Assembly (NCBI RefSeq): GCF_963663645.1
Contig: NZ_OY760503.1
Span: 688,501-752,500, forward strand
Length of the DNA stretch: 64,000 nucleotides
Reading direction: 5' to 3'
From: an uncultured Trichococcus sp.
GTDB lineage: Bacteria > Bacillota > Bacilli > Lactobacillales > Aerococcaceae
Below are positions 1 to 9,087 of the stretch, one piece after another (position 1 is the first letter of the stretch; every line of letters begins with the position of its first letter). The notes beneath the pieces were generated by a model. The model made no database searches. It saw nothing but the letters and a program-made list of their open reading frames with translations, and was not told the DNA's origin. A program made the translations under genes and the position numbers.

Positions 1-1388
1 ACATCCAGGATGTCCGTCCAGAAATCGCGGACTCTGGCAAGATCCTGCTTCGTCGCCTCGCCCAAGATCTGGTAAGTCCGGCCCATGTTCGGTTTGAATC
101 CGGCCGATGTATTCGACTGACGGGCCGTTTCTTTCTTGGCAGGTGCCGTTTTGGCCCCCTCCTGCGAAACGGTAAGGTTCCCGGAAGCGATCAGTTCCTG
201 CAGCTTCGCAAGTTCCTTTTTGACGAGCTCCAATTCGTGCGCCAGCCTCTGGACCTCGCCGCTAGGCGCCGCTTGTGCGCTCGGGGCTGCCGCAGTTGCA
301 TGCGCCTTGGATTGGGACAGCTTCACCGCCAACACTTCCAGATAGATGTCCGGTTGCGTCGAGAAGCGCATCTCCCTTTGGGTCTCGTTGAAGGCCTCGA
401 TCATCTCGTAGAGGAACGTTGCCGGCGCCTCCTGCGAGAAAGTTTGGAAAGCTTCACTGTATTGTTGCGTATTGTCGGCAAAGGCCTTGCCTTTTGTTTG
501 CTGATAGACCAGCACATCCCGCGCAAACAGAATCATCTCCTCAAGGAAACGGCCGGCTTCTTTGCCTGAACTCAGGATTTCCTGCAGCAGCTGCAGCGCC
601 GCTTCCGTCTCTTCATGCAGCAACGCGCTCGAGAAGGAAATCATCATTTCTTCCGTCAGACTGCCTGACACCTTCACTGCATTGTCGAAAGTGACCGATT
701 CCGATCCGTAGGAAATGATCTGATCGAGCAAGCTGAGCGCATCCCGCATCCCGCCGTTCGCGGAGCGCGCGATGACATGCAGCGCCTGCTCATCGTAGCC
801 GATCTTCTCTTCTTGCAGGATATAGGCCATCCGGTTGATGATGTCCTGATAGGAAATCCGCTTGAAGTCGAACCGTTGCGTCCTGGAAATGATCGTCAAC
901 GGAATCTTGTGCGGTTCCGTCGTTGCCAAAATGAAGATGACATTTTCCGGCGGCTCCTCCAGCGTCTTCAGGAGCGCATTGAAGGCCCCGGTCGAGAGCA
1001 TGTGCACTTCATCGATAATGTAGACTTTGTAATCGGCTTGGGTCGGTGCATAACGCGCTTTGTCGCGGATATCCCGGATTTCCTCCACGCCGTTGTTGCT
1101 GGCGGCATCGATTTCGATGACGTCGTTCAAGCGCCCTTCAGTGATTGCCTTGCACGTTTCACATTCGTTGCACGGTTCCCCGTCGACGCGATGATGACAG
1201 TTGATGGCTTTCGCAAAAATCTTGGCTGCACTCGTCTTACCCGTTCCGCGCGGTCCGGTAAAAAGGTAAGCATGGCTCGTTTTCCCCTGTATTAAGGCAT
1301 TCTTCAGCGTCTGCGTGACCGCTTCCTGACCTGCGATGTCTCCGAACCGCTGCGGGCGCCAAACCCGATATAGTGCTTGATAGCTCAT
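1..1388 (-). CDS. dnaX: DNA polymerase III subunit gamma/tau (partial, C-terminus outside window)
   Basis: Clamp-loader ATPase subunit of the replicative polymerase. Reading the minus strand from 1388 gives 462 codons open to the window edge, beginning MSYQALYRVWRPQRFGDIAG. It shows Walker A GPRGTGKT at about residues 45-52, the four-cysteine zinc module (Cys 64, 73, 76, 79), the Walker B-like DEVH at 126-129 and a sensor 1 region. An AGAGGGAAAAGG ribosome site precedes the ATG. The region after about residue 380 is the Ala/Gln/Lys-rich linker into the tau part. In many Firmicutes the gene follows tadA and ffs; here those lie 53 kb away on the same strand. Plus-strand reading frames here are shadows of this gene. 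Confidence 0.97.
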   Translation of the reverse strand, partial: MSYQALYRVWRPQRFGDIAGQEAVTQTLKNALIQGKTSHAYLFTGPRGTGKTSAAKIFAKAINCHHRVDGEPCNECETCKAITEGRLNDVIEIDAASNNGVEEIRDIRDKARYAPTQADYKVYIIDEVHMLSTGAFNALLKTLEEPPENVIFILATTEPHKIPLTIISRTQRFDFKRISYQDIINRMAYILQEEKIGYDEQALHVIARSANGGMRDALSLLDQIISYGSESVTFDNAVKVSGSLTEEMMISFSSALLHEETEAALQLLQEILSSGKEAGRFLEEMILFARDVLVYQQTKGKAFADNTQQYSEAFQTFSQEAPATFLYEMIEAFNETQREMRFSTQPDIYLEVLAVKLSQSKAHATAAAPSAQAAPSGEVQRLAHELELVKKELAKLQELIASGNLTVSQEGAKTAPAKKETARQSNTSAGFKPNMGRTYQILGEATKQDLARVRDFWTDILD

Positions 1389-1545
1389 CCTTTTCCCTCT
1401 TTCACTTTTGCTTCGTCCATCTATTATAAGGGAAAAACAGTAAAATAGAAAGGCATCACTCTGTGGCTTTCCTGTGTAATTTAAGCTTGGATTTTGCTTG
1501 GTTTTGGAGGAATTCAGCTCAGATAAAATGATGAAATAATAATAG

Positions 1546-1594
1546 TTGACAAAAAGTAAGCTAAGCATTATAGTGAATCTATCGAATAGTTCGA
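1546..1594 (+). promoter_or_regulatory. Promoter and dyad upstream of the glyoxalase gene
   Basis: TTGACA at 1546-1551 and TATAGT at 1569-1574 are separated by 17 bases, a strong sigma-A promoter shape. A short dyad TCGAATAGTTCGA (1582-1594) lies where transcription should start, so a repressor could bind there. Dioxygenase/glyoxalase genes of the CatE type are often controlled by MarR-family repressors; that link is inference. Confidence 0.6.
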
Positions 1595-1682
1595 ATTCGT
1601 ATTAATTAAATTTGTGATACTATTCCGGAAAGAATGAAATTCAAATAAAAAACGACAATAGACAATAAAGGGGAAAATGAAC

Positions 1683-2534
1683 ATGACAGCATTTTGGGAT
1701 TTGGGCAAGGTTGCCTTGAAAGTCAATGATCTGAAGAAAATGACGCAATTCTACCAGGAAGCGCTGGGCTTAGATTTAATGGAAGAACAGGAAAATTCGG
1801 TTGTGTTGGGGGTTGCTGCGGACAACACGCCTCTGGTTGAACTGATCCAGCTCCACTCTCCGGCTGCCCGCAAAAGAACGACCGGCCTTTTCCACTTGGC
1901 GATCCTTTTGCCGACCCGTGCGGACTTGGGATCCATCCTGTATCATTTGCTGACGAAGAAATACGGCATTGACGGCGCAAGTGACCACGGCTACAGCGAA
2001 GCCATTTACTTCAACGATCCGGAAGGCAACGGCATCGAAATCTACCGCGACAAAGAGCTGTCCGCTTGGGATGTCCGTCCGGATGGCAAAATCGAAGGCG
2101 TGACGGAAGCGATGGATGCGGATGGCGTAATCGGTGCGATGGTCAAAATTTATGACGACATCCCTGCCGGTTCCATCATGGGACACGTCCATTTGACCGT
2201 TCACGATCTGGTCGAAACCCAACAATTTTACGAAAACGTGCTCGGCATCTCATTGAAGTCGGACTTTTTCGGACAAGCAAAATTCTTCGCCGCCGGAAAC
2301 TACCATCACCACATCGGATCGAACATGTGGGCTGGGAAACATCTGCCGGCTGCTGAAGAGAACCAACCAGGTTTGGCGTACTTCACTTGGGTGGTCGCCG
2401 ATGGTGCTGCCTACGAAGCACTACAAGGCAGACTGGTTCAGGCAGAAGTTTCGTTTGAAGAAACGGACAACACACTTATCTTCAAAGACAACAGCGGCAT
2501 CGAGATCCACGCTGTCATTCATAAAGGGGAGTAA
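1683..2534 (+). CDS. Two-domain VOC (glyoxalase/extradiol dioxygenase-like) protein
   Basis: Vicinal-oxygen-chelate superfamily protein of 283 residues with two VOC modules, about residues 4-125 and 165-280. The architecture matches the CatE/YfiE-type catechol-2,3-dioxygenase-like proteins of Firmicutes. Candidate metal ligands are the His in the GLFHLAIL strand, the Glu in GNGIEIY, His in GHVHLTV and Glu near SGIEIHA. The AAGGGG ribosome site at 1668-1673 sits 9 bases from the ATG at 1683 but only 3 from the ATG at 1677, so 1683 is preferred. The gene is monocistronic, with its own promoter and a strong terminator. The substrate cannot be read from sequence. Confidence 0.85.
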   Translation: MTAFWDLGKVALKVNDLKKMTQFYQEALGLDLMEEQENSVVLGVAADNTPLVELIQLHSPAARKRTTGLFHLAILLPTRADLGSILYHLLTKKYGIDGASDHGYSEAIYFNDPEGNGIEIYRDKELSAWDVRPDGKIEGVTEAMDADGVIGAMVKIYDDIPAGSIMGHVHLTVHDLVETQQFYENVLGISLKSDFFGQAKFFAAGNYHHHIGSNMWAGKHLPAAEENQPGLAYFTWVVADGAAYEALQGRLVQAEVSFEETDNTLIFKDNSGIEIHAVIHKGE

Positions 2535-2543
2535 TTCATTTAT

Positions 2544-2596
2544 CATCCAAAAAGCGTAACCGGCGGGAATTCCTGCCGGTTACGCTTTTTTGGATG
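2544..2596. terminator. Rho-independent terminator after the glyoxalase gene
   Basis: A very long near-perfect hairpin whose arms include AAAAAGCGTAACCGGC and its complement, with the loop around GGGAATTCC and a T-run in the 3' arm. It is palindromic enough to work in either direction. Confidence 0.9.
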
Positions 2597-2719
2597 TAAT
2601 CGAAAAAAATTATTGGGAAATCAAAAGCAACTGTCATAATTATTTCCAACGCTTTACAAACTGACGACTGTCAGACTTGTTAGGGAAATTTTTTATCATT
2701 TTGAAAGTGGGGGATATGA

Positions 2720-3925
2720 TTGACTACGATTACGGATCGACAACCAAAACAAAAATTATGGAGCCGTTCCTTTATTTCTGCTTTGTTAGCAAATGCATTA
2801 GTATTTTTAGGATTTGAAATGATGGCGCCCACGTTGCCACTCTATGTGTCCAGTATCGGAGGCGAGGCAACACAGATTGGCCTTGTGACAGGGATTTTTG
2901 TAATTTCGGCCATTTTGATCCGGCCCTTTACAGGCGTCATGGCTATGAAAATGGACAAGAAATATTTATTGGTGATAGGTGTAACGATTGGGGCACTTGC
3001 AACGGGCAGCTACTATTTAGCGACAGAAGTCTGGGCATTAGTATTGGTTCGTATTCTCCATGGATTCGGTTTTGGCATTACGACGACCTATTTCACAACA
3101 ATTGCCGCTGAAAACACTCCCGGAGAACGACTGGGAGAAGGGATCGGATATTTTGGTGTGGGAGAAACGACCATGGTTTCCATTGGGCCGCTAATTGGGG
3201 TCATGATTCTGGAAATATGGGATTTCAAGGGACTTTTCTTGAGCGGAATGGCATTTATGCTGTTGGCGTTGCTCGTTACTTTGTTTATATCGCGTAAACC
3301 AAATGATTCAAGAGGCTCAGAGCAGAAGGCAACGCCGTCTATTCAGTTCAAATTAATTGAAAAACGGGTGCTGTTCCAGTCGATGCTTAGTGCCTTAATC
3401 GGAATTTCTGCAGGTGGAATCATGTCCTTTATCGCATTATTTGCCGTTGAAAAAGGTCTCGCTCAAACAGCTATGTTCTTTACCGTAGTAGCGTTAGCAG
3501 GACTTGTTGTCCGTATTTTCTCCGGCAGAATCTATGACCATTCAGGACCCATTTATGTGTTAATTCCGTTTGGTTTGGTTACTTTGGCTGGGCTTGTTCT
3601 ACTTGTGTTTGTACAAAATGATAGGCAGTTTTTGATTGCAGCATTCCTTTACGGGCTTGGTTTTGGTGCGATTTTCCCTGCCCTTCAATCTTGGTGCATC
3701 AGCCTGGTAGACGAACATGAACATGAGAATGCCGTTGCCTCTTTTTTTAATTTTTTCGATATCGGCATTGGCGTTGGCGCGATGGCGCTTGGTGTACTGG
3801 CGCAAGTGTTTGATACCTATGCGGCAGTCTTTTATGTTTCCATTGGTGCCTACGCACTATTCCTGTTGCTCTGTGTTTTTTACGCCAAAAAACTGCTGGC
3901 TTATGTTAAAGAAAGGAGCTTTTAA
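2720..3925 (+). CDS. MFS transporter, drug/metabolite efflux type
   Basis: Integral membrane protein of 401 residues with about 12 hydrophobic segments. The first half carries the short cytoplasmic loop MAMKMDKKYLL between segments 2 and 3 (variant of the MFS motif A) and the RILHGFGFGI stretch typical of motif C/B-like regions in the YfkF/YwoG group. The start is TTG, preceded by GTGGGGGA. The coding sequence ends 2 bases before the TetR gene, which reads on in the same direction, so the pair is one transcript. The substrate is unknown; a toxic compound sensed by the TetR partner is the likely cargo (inference). Confidence 0.88.
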   Translation: MTTITDRQPKQKLWSRSFISALLANALVFLGFEMMAPTLPLYVSSIGGEATQIGLVTGIFVISAILIRPFTGVMAMKMDKKYLLVIGVTIGALATGSYYLATEVWALVLVRILHGFGFGITTTYFTTIAAENTPGERLGEGIGYFGVGETTMVSIGPLIGVMILEIWDFKGLFLSGMAFMLLALLVTLFISRKPNDSRGSEQKATPSIQFKLIEKRVLFQSMLSALIGISAGGIMSFIALFAVEKGLAQTAMFFTVVALAGLVVRIFSGRIYDHSGPIYVLIPFGLVTLAGLVLLVFVQNDRQFLIAAFLYGLGFGAIFPALQSWCISLVDEHEHENAVASFFNFFDIGIGVGAMALGVLAQVFDTYAAVFYVSIGAYALFLLLCVFYAKKLLAYVKERSF

Positions 3926-3927
3926 TT

Positions 3928-4488
3928 TTGAGTAGAGAAAAAATCAAAACAATTGCTACTTCTCATTTTAATGATTTTGGTTATGAAGGGACAAAACTCT
4001 CCCAAATTGCAGAAGAAGTAGGCATCCGCAAACAATCACTTGCCTACCATTTCCCCAATAAACGCGTGCTATTTCAAGAAGTCTATACAGAAGCGGTAGA
4101 CGACGAGCTACAATTTATTCAGCAGTATTTCCAGCAACATGGAGAGGAATCGATTGAGCAGCAGCTTTATCAGTTCTTAACGGAACATAAGGAACGCTTT
4201 CTGACGAATCCAAACACAAAACTGATGCTGACCATTTCTTTTCTTGTACCGGATGAGATGCATGAAGATGTTATGCAAAAAATCTATCAATATATAGAGG
4301 TATTGACTGCAACGTTAGGATCTTGCTTTGCAAAACAACCATTTCGTATCGGAGCGAAAGAGTGTGCGCTAGCTTTTGTCACATTGTTGGATGGCCTGGA
4401 CGTTCAATTAGTCTATGAAGATAGCCAAAGGTATGAAAAATTACAAGCAATAGTCTGGGATATCTTCTGGAAAGGTATCAGTCTGTGA
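3928..4488 (+). CDS. TetR/AcrR family transcriptional regulator
   Basis: A 186-residue regulator with an N-terminal TetR helix-turn-helix: IAEEVGIRKQSLAYHFPNK at about residues 25-45, including the family's YHF-x-NK signature after the recognition helix. The C-terminal half is a ligand-binding helical domain without recognisable specificity. The start is TTG with AAAGGAG 8 bases upstream, located inside the end of the transporter gene. It probably represses the MFS-TetR operon, as in many efflux modules. Confidence 0.88.
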   Translation: MSREKIKTIATSHFNDFGYEGTKLSQIAEEVGIRKQSLAYHFPNKRVLFQEVYTEAVDDELQFIQQYFQQHGEESIEQQLYQFLTEHKERFLTNPNTKLMLTISFLVPDEMHEDVMQKIYQYIEVLTATLGSCFAKQPFRIGAKECALAFVTLLDGLDVQLVYEDSQRYEKLQAIVWDIFWKGISL

Positions 4489-4560
4489 TACTGGGGAAAA
4501 CAGCCACTCCAATCAGCAGATGCTATGCTGATGCTTCTAAGGCATGAACACAATAAGCTA

Positions 4561-4612
4561 AAAAAACTAAGACGCAAACCCTGCCCTACAGGATTTGCGT
4601 CTTAGTTTTTTT
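4561..4612. terminator. Bidirectional terminator
   Basis: Hairpin with AAAAAACTAAGACGCAAA and its complement flanked by A and T runs. It lies between the end of the plus-strand TetR gene and the end of the minus-strand DUF368 gene and can serve both. Confidence 0.9.
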
Positions 4613-4704
4613 CGATTTCAGATATGAAGACTTTTGTCCCAGTTCCGTTCGGATTTATTCAGCAAGATAGCTTTCATATGAAGAGCCGGTAATCTCTCAA
4701 AGGA

Positions 4705-5559
4705 TTACTTATAAGTGTCTTCCAATTTCCCCATCCACAAGCCAAGTGCTAAGCCGGCAAAGAAGAGCAAGAGAACGACAGCATAATTAAGGAAGGTGAA
4801 GCCGCTGTATAGTTCCAATGAGGGAGCAATGATGGTGGTGGAGGCAATCACCACGCCGAACACAAAATGGAAGACCGTCGCATACGCAATGTTCAGTAAG
4901 TACCGTACCGCTTTGGCAAAAAGAAAAATGCAGAGAACAGCCCCGATGGCCACGGGAATCAAGATCGAAAAATCAAGCAGGCGAATGCCTTCTGTCAGAG
5001 GCTGGTACAAATTCAGATAAATTAAAAAGTTTGAGGGGCTCAAGCCAGGGACAATGAAACCAGAAGCAAAAATGGCACCCGCCAGCAACCAGGTGAAGAA
5101 ATTTTGACCCACATGCAGATTGAGATTCTCATTGGACCAGTACAGAATGAAAAACATGACAATGGCAACCGTTAACGCTAGTATGATATGCCCACGCGTG
5201 CGTCCATGCTTGCCCGCTTCCCGGTAAAGCGAAGGAAGCGTTCCGATGATGGCTCCTATGAAAGCCCACAATACATGGACGGGATAATACTGCAGCCCGT
5301 AGTCCAAGGGATAGGCCAGTACGAAGACGCCCAAGATTCCCCCTACCCCAACCGGCAAGAAGTACATAACCCGTTTGACAAAATCATTCGTGATATCCGA
5401 GAGAAAGACAATCAGTGGTTCGTATAAGCCAAAAACAGCCGCAAGTGCGCCACCGCTGACTCCCGGAAGGATAGCCCCCGATCCGATCATCATCCCTTTA
5501 ATCATCCTGAGCAACCAGTCTATCACTTGAATCCTACTTTGTTCTTTATGCGTTTTCAT
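4705..5559 (-). CDS. DUF368 polyprenyl-phosphate transporter (PopT family)
   Basis: Polytopic membrane protein of 284 residues with about eight hydrophobic segments. The family signature GVSGGALAAVFGLYEPLI appears near residue 35 and the related GLSPSNFLIYLNLYQPLTEG half-repeat near residue 175, showing the inverted two-fold repeat of DUF368. Members (PopT) recycle undecaprenyl phosphate across the cytoplasmic membrane for cell-wall synthesis, redundantly with UptA/DedA proteins. AAAGGGGAA precedes the ATG. It stands alone between terminators and an IS remnant. Confidence 0.85.
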   Translation of the reverse strand: MKTHKEQSRIQVIDWLLRMIKGMMIGSGAILPGVSGGALAAVFGLYEPLIVFLSDITNDFVKRVMYFLPVGVGGILGVFVLAYPLDYGLQYYPVHVLWAFIGAIIGTLPSLYREAGKHGRTRGHIILALTVAIVMFFILYWSNENLNLHVGQNFFTWLLAGAIFASGFIVPGLSPSNFLIYLNLYQPLTEGIRLLDFSILIPVAIGAVLCIFLFAKAVRYLLNIAYATVFHFVFGVVIASTTIIAPSLELYSGFTFLNYAVVLLLFFAGLALGLWMGKLEDTYK

Positions 5560-5728
5560 GAACCAAATTCCCCTTTATTTTTAAAAGTTTCTATAATTAT
5601 CCTATTTCATCAACCAGGTGCGTCTCTTTAAAAATTCCAGAGGCACGCTGCCCCATCTCCCGTTCCCACTTCTGCTGATCTTTTCATCCTATAAGCGTAC
5701 AGGGAGAATCAACATAAGTCCAATTATT

Positions 5729-6838
5729 TTAAAAATACAGGCTTACCATCATGCGTGCGTGATTCTCTAAAAATGAAGGGCTATCGGTCTTATCAAAATA
5801 GAAGCCATTCTTCGCCTCTTTGATGAAGTTTTCCATTGTGCCACGTTTGCTGTACGTCCGAAAGACTGTTTCCGCAGAGACGTTATTTGAGTAGTTGGTG
5901 ATGATGTATTCATGTCGGAATAGGAGCTCGTCTGCTTCGCGTGTCGATTTGATACAAACGCGGCGTTCTTTGGACCAGCTTTTTGCTTGGTAGGATGTTG
6001 AAGAATAAACGACTTCTTTTTTATCCCAAGGATGATTGTCATCAATCTGAATAAAGCTCTCCGCCAGTTTCGAAAGGTTTCGATTTGCTTTTAAGCGGAT
6101 CACAAAGAAGCTGCCATAAACTTCGCAGAGATCGTAAAGTTCCGGAGTAGCGAACCCGCTATCTCCACGGACGAGAATATTGCTGACAGGAACCACTTGG
6201 TTATAATGTTCAAAAAGCGGCTCCACAAAAGCGCCAATGCCAGTAGACGTGTAGACGTTGCCAGAACGAAGTTCTGCTTTTAAGAAATCTCCCGTCAATC
6301 CATCGAAAGCGACTAACGGATGGTAGCCATTGGTTTGATAATGCGCATTGTAATCAGTTTTCTCTTGGTTTCCATACGTATCTGAATGGGTCGAATCCAA
6401 GTCGAAAATCATTTCCGTCGTATTTCTTGCCAACCGTACCTTATCGATCATGGCTTGATTAAGCTCTTGCAGCTGAGAAATATTTTCTTCGCTTATGCGA
6501 TCCCAGAATCGGGAAAGTGAAGCCTGAGAGGCAAGATTGGATTTATCCAAAACCACCTTAAAAATAGGGTCTTGCTTCAACAGGTTTGCGGAGGAATCGG
6601 TCGAATAGCCGGCGATGTTTTGATAAATCAACTGTTCCATCAAAGAAAAATTATCATGGGTATGATAGAGTCGTTTGTCCTCTATTTCCAGATGCTGTTT
6701 TGATAGGTCGGAAAAATTAAGGGAATCCATAAATTCTTTGACGAGAATCAGCCCAGAGTCGGTGGATAGATTTCCACCCGTATTTGAAACCGTCAATTTA
6801 GAGTTGAATTGTAACTTTTTTTCATGTAATGTAGCCAT
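5729..6838 (-). pseudogene. IS1380-family transposase, C-terminally truncated
   Basis: The reading frame gives 369 residues against 437 in the complete copy at 17560-18873. The two are identical up to the residues HARMMVSL, after which this one ends in YF and a stop from flanking DNA. The DDE residues (D in IFDLDSTHSD, D in VRGDSGF, E in MENFIKEAK) are retained, but the missing C-terminus and the missing IS end make transposition of this copy unlikely. Confidence 0.88.
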
Positions 6839-6992
6839 TGAGAGAACCCCTTTCTATGGTTGTGTTGTGGTGACTTAACCATATCAGATTGGGGTTCTTT
6901 TTGTACACCCTAAGGGTGTTTGTCAAACAAGTGAAAAATGCTGTTGCAGCAATGCTAGTAATAGCTGTTTGAAATTGTATGAATTATTCAGG
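5738..6992 (-). mobile_element. Truncated IS1380-family element
   Basis: This segment is, in reverse orientation, the first 1.26 kb of the complete IS at 17406-19065. One end retains the 15-bp terminal repeat TATGAATTATTCAGG (6978-6992). Homology stops at 5737/5738, so about 400 bp including the other terminus is gone. It lies in inverted orientation to the complete copy 10 kb away. Confidence 0.9.
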
Positions 6993-7063
6993 ATAATAGA
7001 CTTTTCTTAAAGATTTGGGAATTTCTGCTGGAATCTGGATAGCTATTTCATTATACAAGCTTT

Positions 7064-7113
7064 TCATCCACAACAAAAGCACCATCTAGAGGGTTGCTTT
7101 TGTTGTGGATGGG
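7064..7113. terminator. Long hairpin, terminator-like
   Basis: CATCCACAACAAAAGCA and its complement form a 17-bp stem around a 13-base loop. It lies in a gene-free stretch (6993-7447), possibly the terminator of a gene removed by the IS. Confidence 0.55.
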
Positions 7114-7148
7114 ATAAGGTAAAGATGGTTGGGTATTAAAGGAAAACC

Positions 7149-7187
7149 AATGGCAGAACCAGCCCGTTCCCTTCCAAACAGTCGCCA
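7149..7187 (-). pseudogene. Short tnpB-like relic
   Basis: About 37 bases including GCAGAACCAGCCCGTTCC match, with a few substitutions, the tnpB gene near 39823-39860. It is a fragment of a second IS200/IS605-type element; no reading frame survives. Confidence 0.55.
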
Positions 7188-7227
7188 CTTTATAGAAACT
7201 TAGCTGCACTAGCAAAGATTAACCCTT

Positions 7228-7352
7228 CTCGAAGTGGTAACTACATTTTACCAAAGAGAGGTGTCTTTTTGCGTATATTTTTGATGTTAAAGGCTTTAAA
7301 AATCTTGATATATCAATGGATTAGATAGATTTTCCAAGTGCGAAAGTTGAAT
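7228..7352 (-). mobile_element. Degenerate IS end (inverted copy of the relic at 53.9 kb)
   Basis: Read on the minus strand this stretch matches 53863-53985 at roughly 85 percent, including the AAAAAGACACCTCT block and the terminal TTTCGCACTTG. Only the terminus and leader of the element remain. The IS family could not be assigned. Confidence 0.6.
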
Positions 7353-7447
7353 TAAGTAAGTTATGCTTATGAACGAAAGACTCTACCCCTTTTTGTTGAT
7401 TTTTTTCAAATCAATCATACAACAATTGCCAAGTTGACAATCGTTAA

Positions 7448-8251
7448 TCAAGCTAATTTGTTTTGATCCAAAGCACTCGGCATAACCATATACTTGTTTT
7501 TATAGAATTGAATCGCTGATAAGCCGATCAAAAGAACGATTCCTATCAAAGCCACATTTGGCAACAAAGTATATTCCCCTTGGAAACCTTCTGGCGCTGA
7601 TAAAAAATTATAGATTCCAAAATATGCCCAGGCAATCGGAATTGGAAATAGTGCATTTTTTGTTTTTAGCAGAACCAGTAGCGTCAAGCCAACTGCAACA
7701 AGAAGAATGACCGAACTCCAGATTTCTTCAGAGATTCCAAATCTCCCCCATTCTGCTTTTACAAGCCCAGCTGCTATATTTACAACTGTTGCTATAAAAA
7801 GCCACCCTGAATACAATCCAAAAGTAATCGGCAGCAAGAAACGTCCGCTTGTCTGAATTTTCCCAATGCGCTCTACGATTAAAACCATGACGATCAAGAA
7901 TGCAAATATGAAAATTGTTGACAATCCGATTAAATTATAAGAAAAACTAACAATCCACACTATATTTAAAGCACAGGATAGCCAGAACAAAAAACTGATC
8001 TCATCAACTGCTCGCTCATAGTAAGAATCTTGATTCTTGAAAATCATGACAACAATAGAAATGATTAAGAAAGTGTATATAACGCTCCAAATACTAAAAG
8101 TTGAAGGTGCGGGTGTGATGAGCGTTTGATACATATCAGAAACTTCTTTTTGTGAAAGACCGTTGATGATACCAAAAGCACCCATGCCATTTACGATTAA
8201 TGTGACAATCAAAAAAATTGCGTTGATCCATGATTTTGTTTTAAGTTTCAT
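7448..8251 (-). CDS. TspO/MBR-related (tryptophan-rich sensory protein-like) membrane protein
   Basis: A hydrophobic protein of 267 residues with about eight predicted membrane segments and Pro/Trp-rich turns such as TPAPSTFSIWSVIYTFL near residue 50 and WAYFGIYNF near residue 215. These resemble the TspO/MBR-related group, where bacterial proteins bind tetrapyrroles or act in stress adaptation. The start at 8251 has GGAGGGAAAGAAA directly upstream; an in-frame ATG five codons earlier would overlap that site. A flavodoxin gene lies just upstream on the same strand, so redox or porphyrin handling is possible. Confidence 0.7.
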   Translation of the reverse strand: MKLKTKSWINAIFLIVTLIVNGMGAFGIINGLSQKEVSDMYQTLITPAPSTFSIWSVIYTFLIISIVVMIFKNQDSYYERAVDEISFLFWLSCALNIVWIVSFSYNLIGLSTIFIFAFLIVMVLIVERIGKIQTSGRFLLPITFGLYSGWLFIATVVNIAAGLVKAEWGRFGISEEIWSSVILLVAVGLTLLVLLKTKNALFPIPIAWAYFGIYNFLSAPEGFQGEYTLLPNVALIGIVLLIGLSAIQFYKNKYMVMPSALDQNKLA

Positions 8252-8338
8252 TTTCTTTCCCTCCATTTGTCATCATGATGATTCAGCTATTGCGCACTAT
8301 TCTTTTGCTGCTTTCAAGATTTGCTTTAGTTATGCCTC

Positions 8339-8863
8339 TTATGGAATATCGGATTTTTGAACAAAGGCAAGAATAGGTTCAATGTGTTTTTTGTCGACAT
8401 AATTAGTCGGATGATAAAACCCTTCAAGAATAGCTTTCTGCTCTTCCGTTTTGTTTTTTTTCATCTCCAGGACTTTTCTGAACACATTTAACATGCTTTT
8501 AAATAGTCCTTTCACTTTTGAAAAATCAACACCTCCAGGCAGATAAAAAAAATTGTGGAATGCCAACTGTTCTTCCGTAAAATTATTCCGCTTGATCACC
8601 TCAATATCTTCTCGTACATTGTTGTTACCGGCACAGGCAAAAATAATAATGGGCTTGTCTTCAAACCATTTCAGCACTTTTTTGATTTGATTCATCTTGC
8701 CCATGTATACACCCGTTCCAAAAATGATGTTCTGATATTCGTTGATCTCCTCTTTTTTAAACTCCGAAAATTCTCTGATTTCCCATTGGAGTGCTTCAGC
8801 AATCCAAGTCGCATACTGAAAAGTATTCCCATATCTGCTTTTGTATAAAACGATATTCTTCAT
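8339..8863 (-). CDS. Flavodoxin domain protein
   Basis: A soluble protein of 174 residues starting MKNIVLYKSRYGNTFQYA, the FMN phosphate-binding loop of flavodoxins (normally T-x-T-G-N-T; here KSRYGNT). FGTGVYMGKM at about residues 48-57 is the second FMN loop region. It resembles the HemG-like/MioC-type flavodoxins of anaerobic Firmicutes rather than an electron-carrier flavodoxin. It is co-oriented with the TspO-like gene 87 bases downstream and may form an operon with it. Confidence 0.8.
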   Translation of the reverse strand: MKNIVLYKSRYGNTFQYATWIAEALQWEIREFSEFKKEEINEYQNIIFGTGVYMGKMNQIKKVLKWFEDKPIIIFACAGNNNVREDIEVIKRNNFTEEQLAFHNFFYLPGGVDFSKVKGLFKSMLNVFRKVLEMKKNKTEEQKAILEGFYHPTNYVDKKHIEPILAFVQKSDIP

Positions 8864-9036
8864 TTTTTCAGCCCTTTCATTACTTATTTTATCTACTATA
8901 TAAGCCGTGAAGTAAAGCTAGATTCTATACTAGTATTATAGCGCATCTTGTTAGATACAAATGTCTATAACGACTGGATTCCGTTAACTTAGGCTATCCG
9001 ATAATTATTTTGCAGTCCTTGCATAGTCTAAGAATT

Positions 9037-9087
9037 AAAAACAGCCGGATCTCCGCGAAAAATCGCGGAGTATCCGGCTGTTTTTTT
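9037..9087. terminator. Terminator after the RidA fusion gene
   Basis: AAAAACAGCCGGAT-CTCCGCG and its complement form a GC-rich hairpin ended by seven T, overlapping the stop codon of the minus-strand RidA gene. It is also suitable for minus-strand termination with the A-run. Confidence 0.88.

Noticed and set aside
136-1295. Plus-strand frames opposite dnaX
   Set aside because: The minus strand carries a complete DnaX N-terminal domain with all motifs; plus-strand frames are its shadow.
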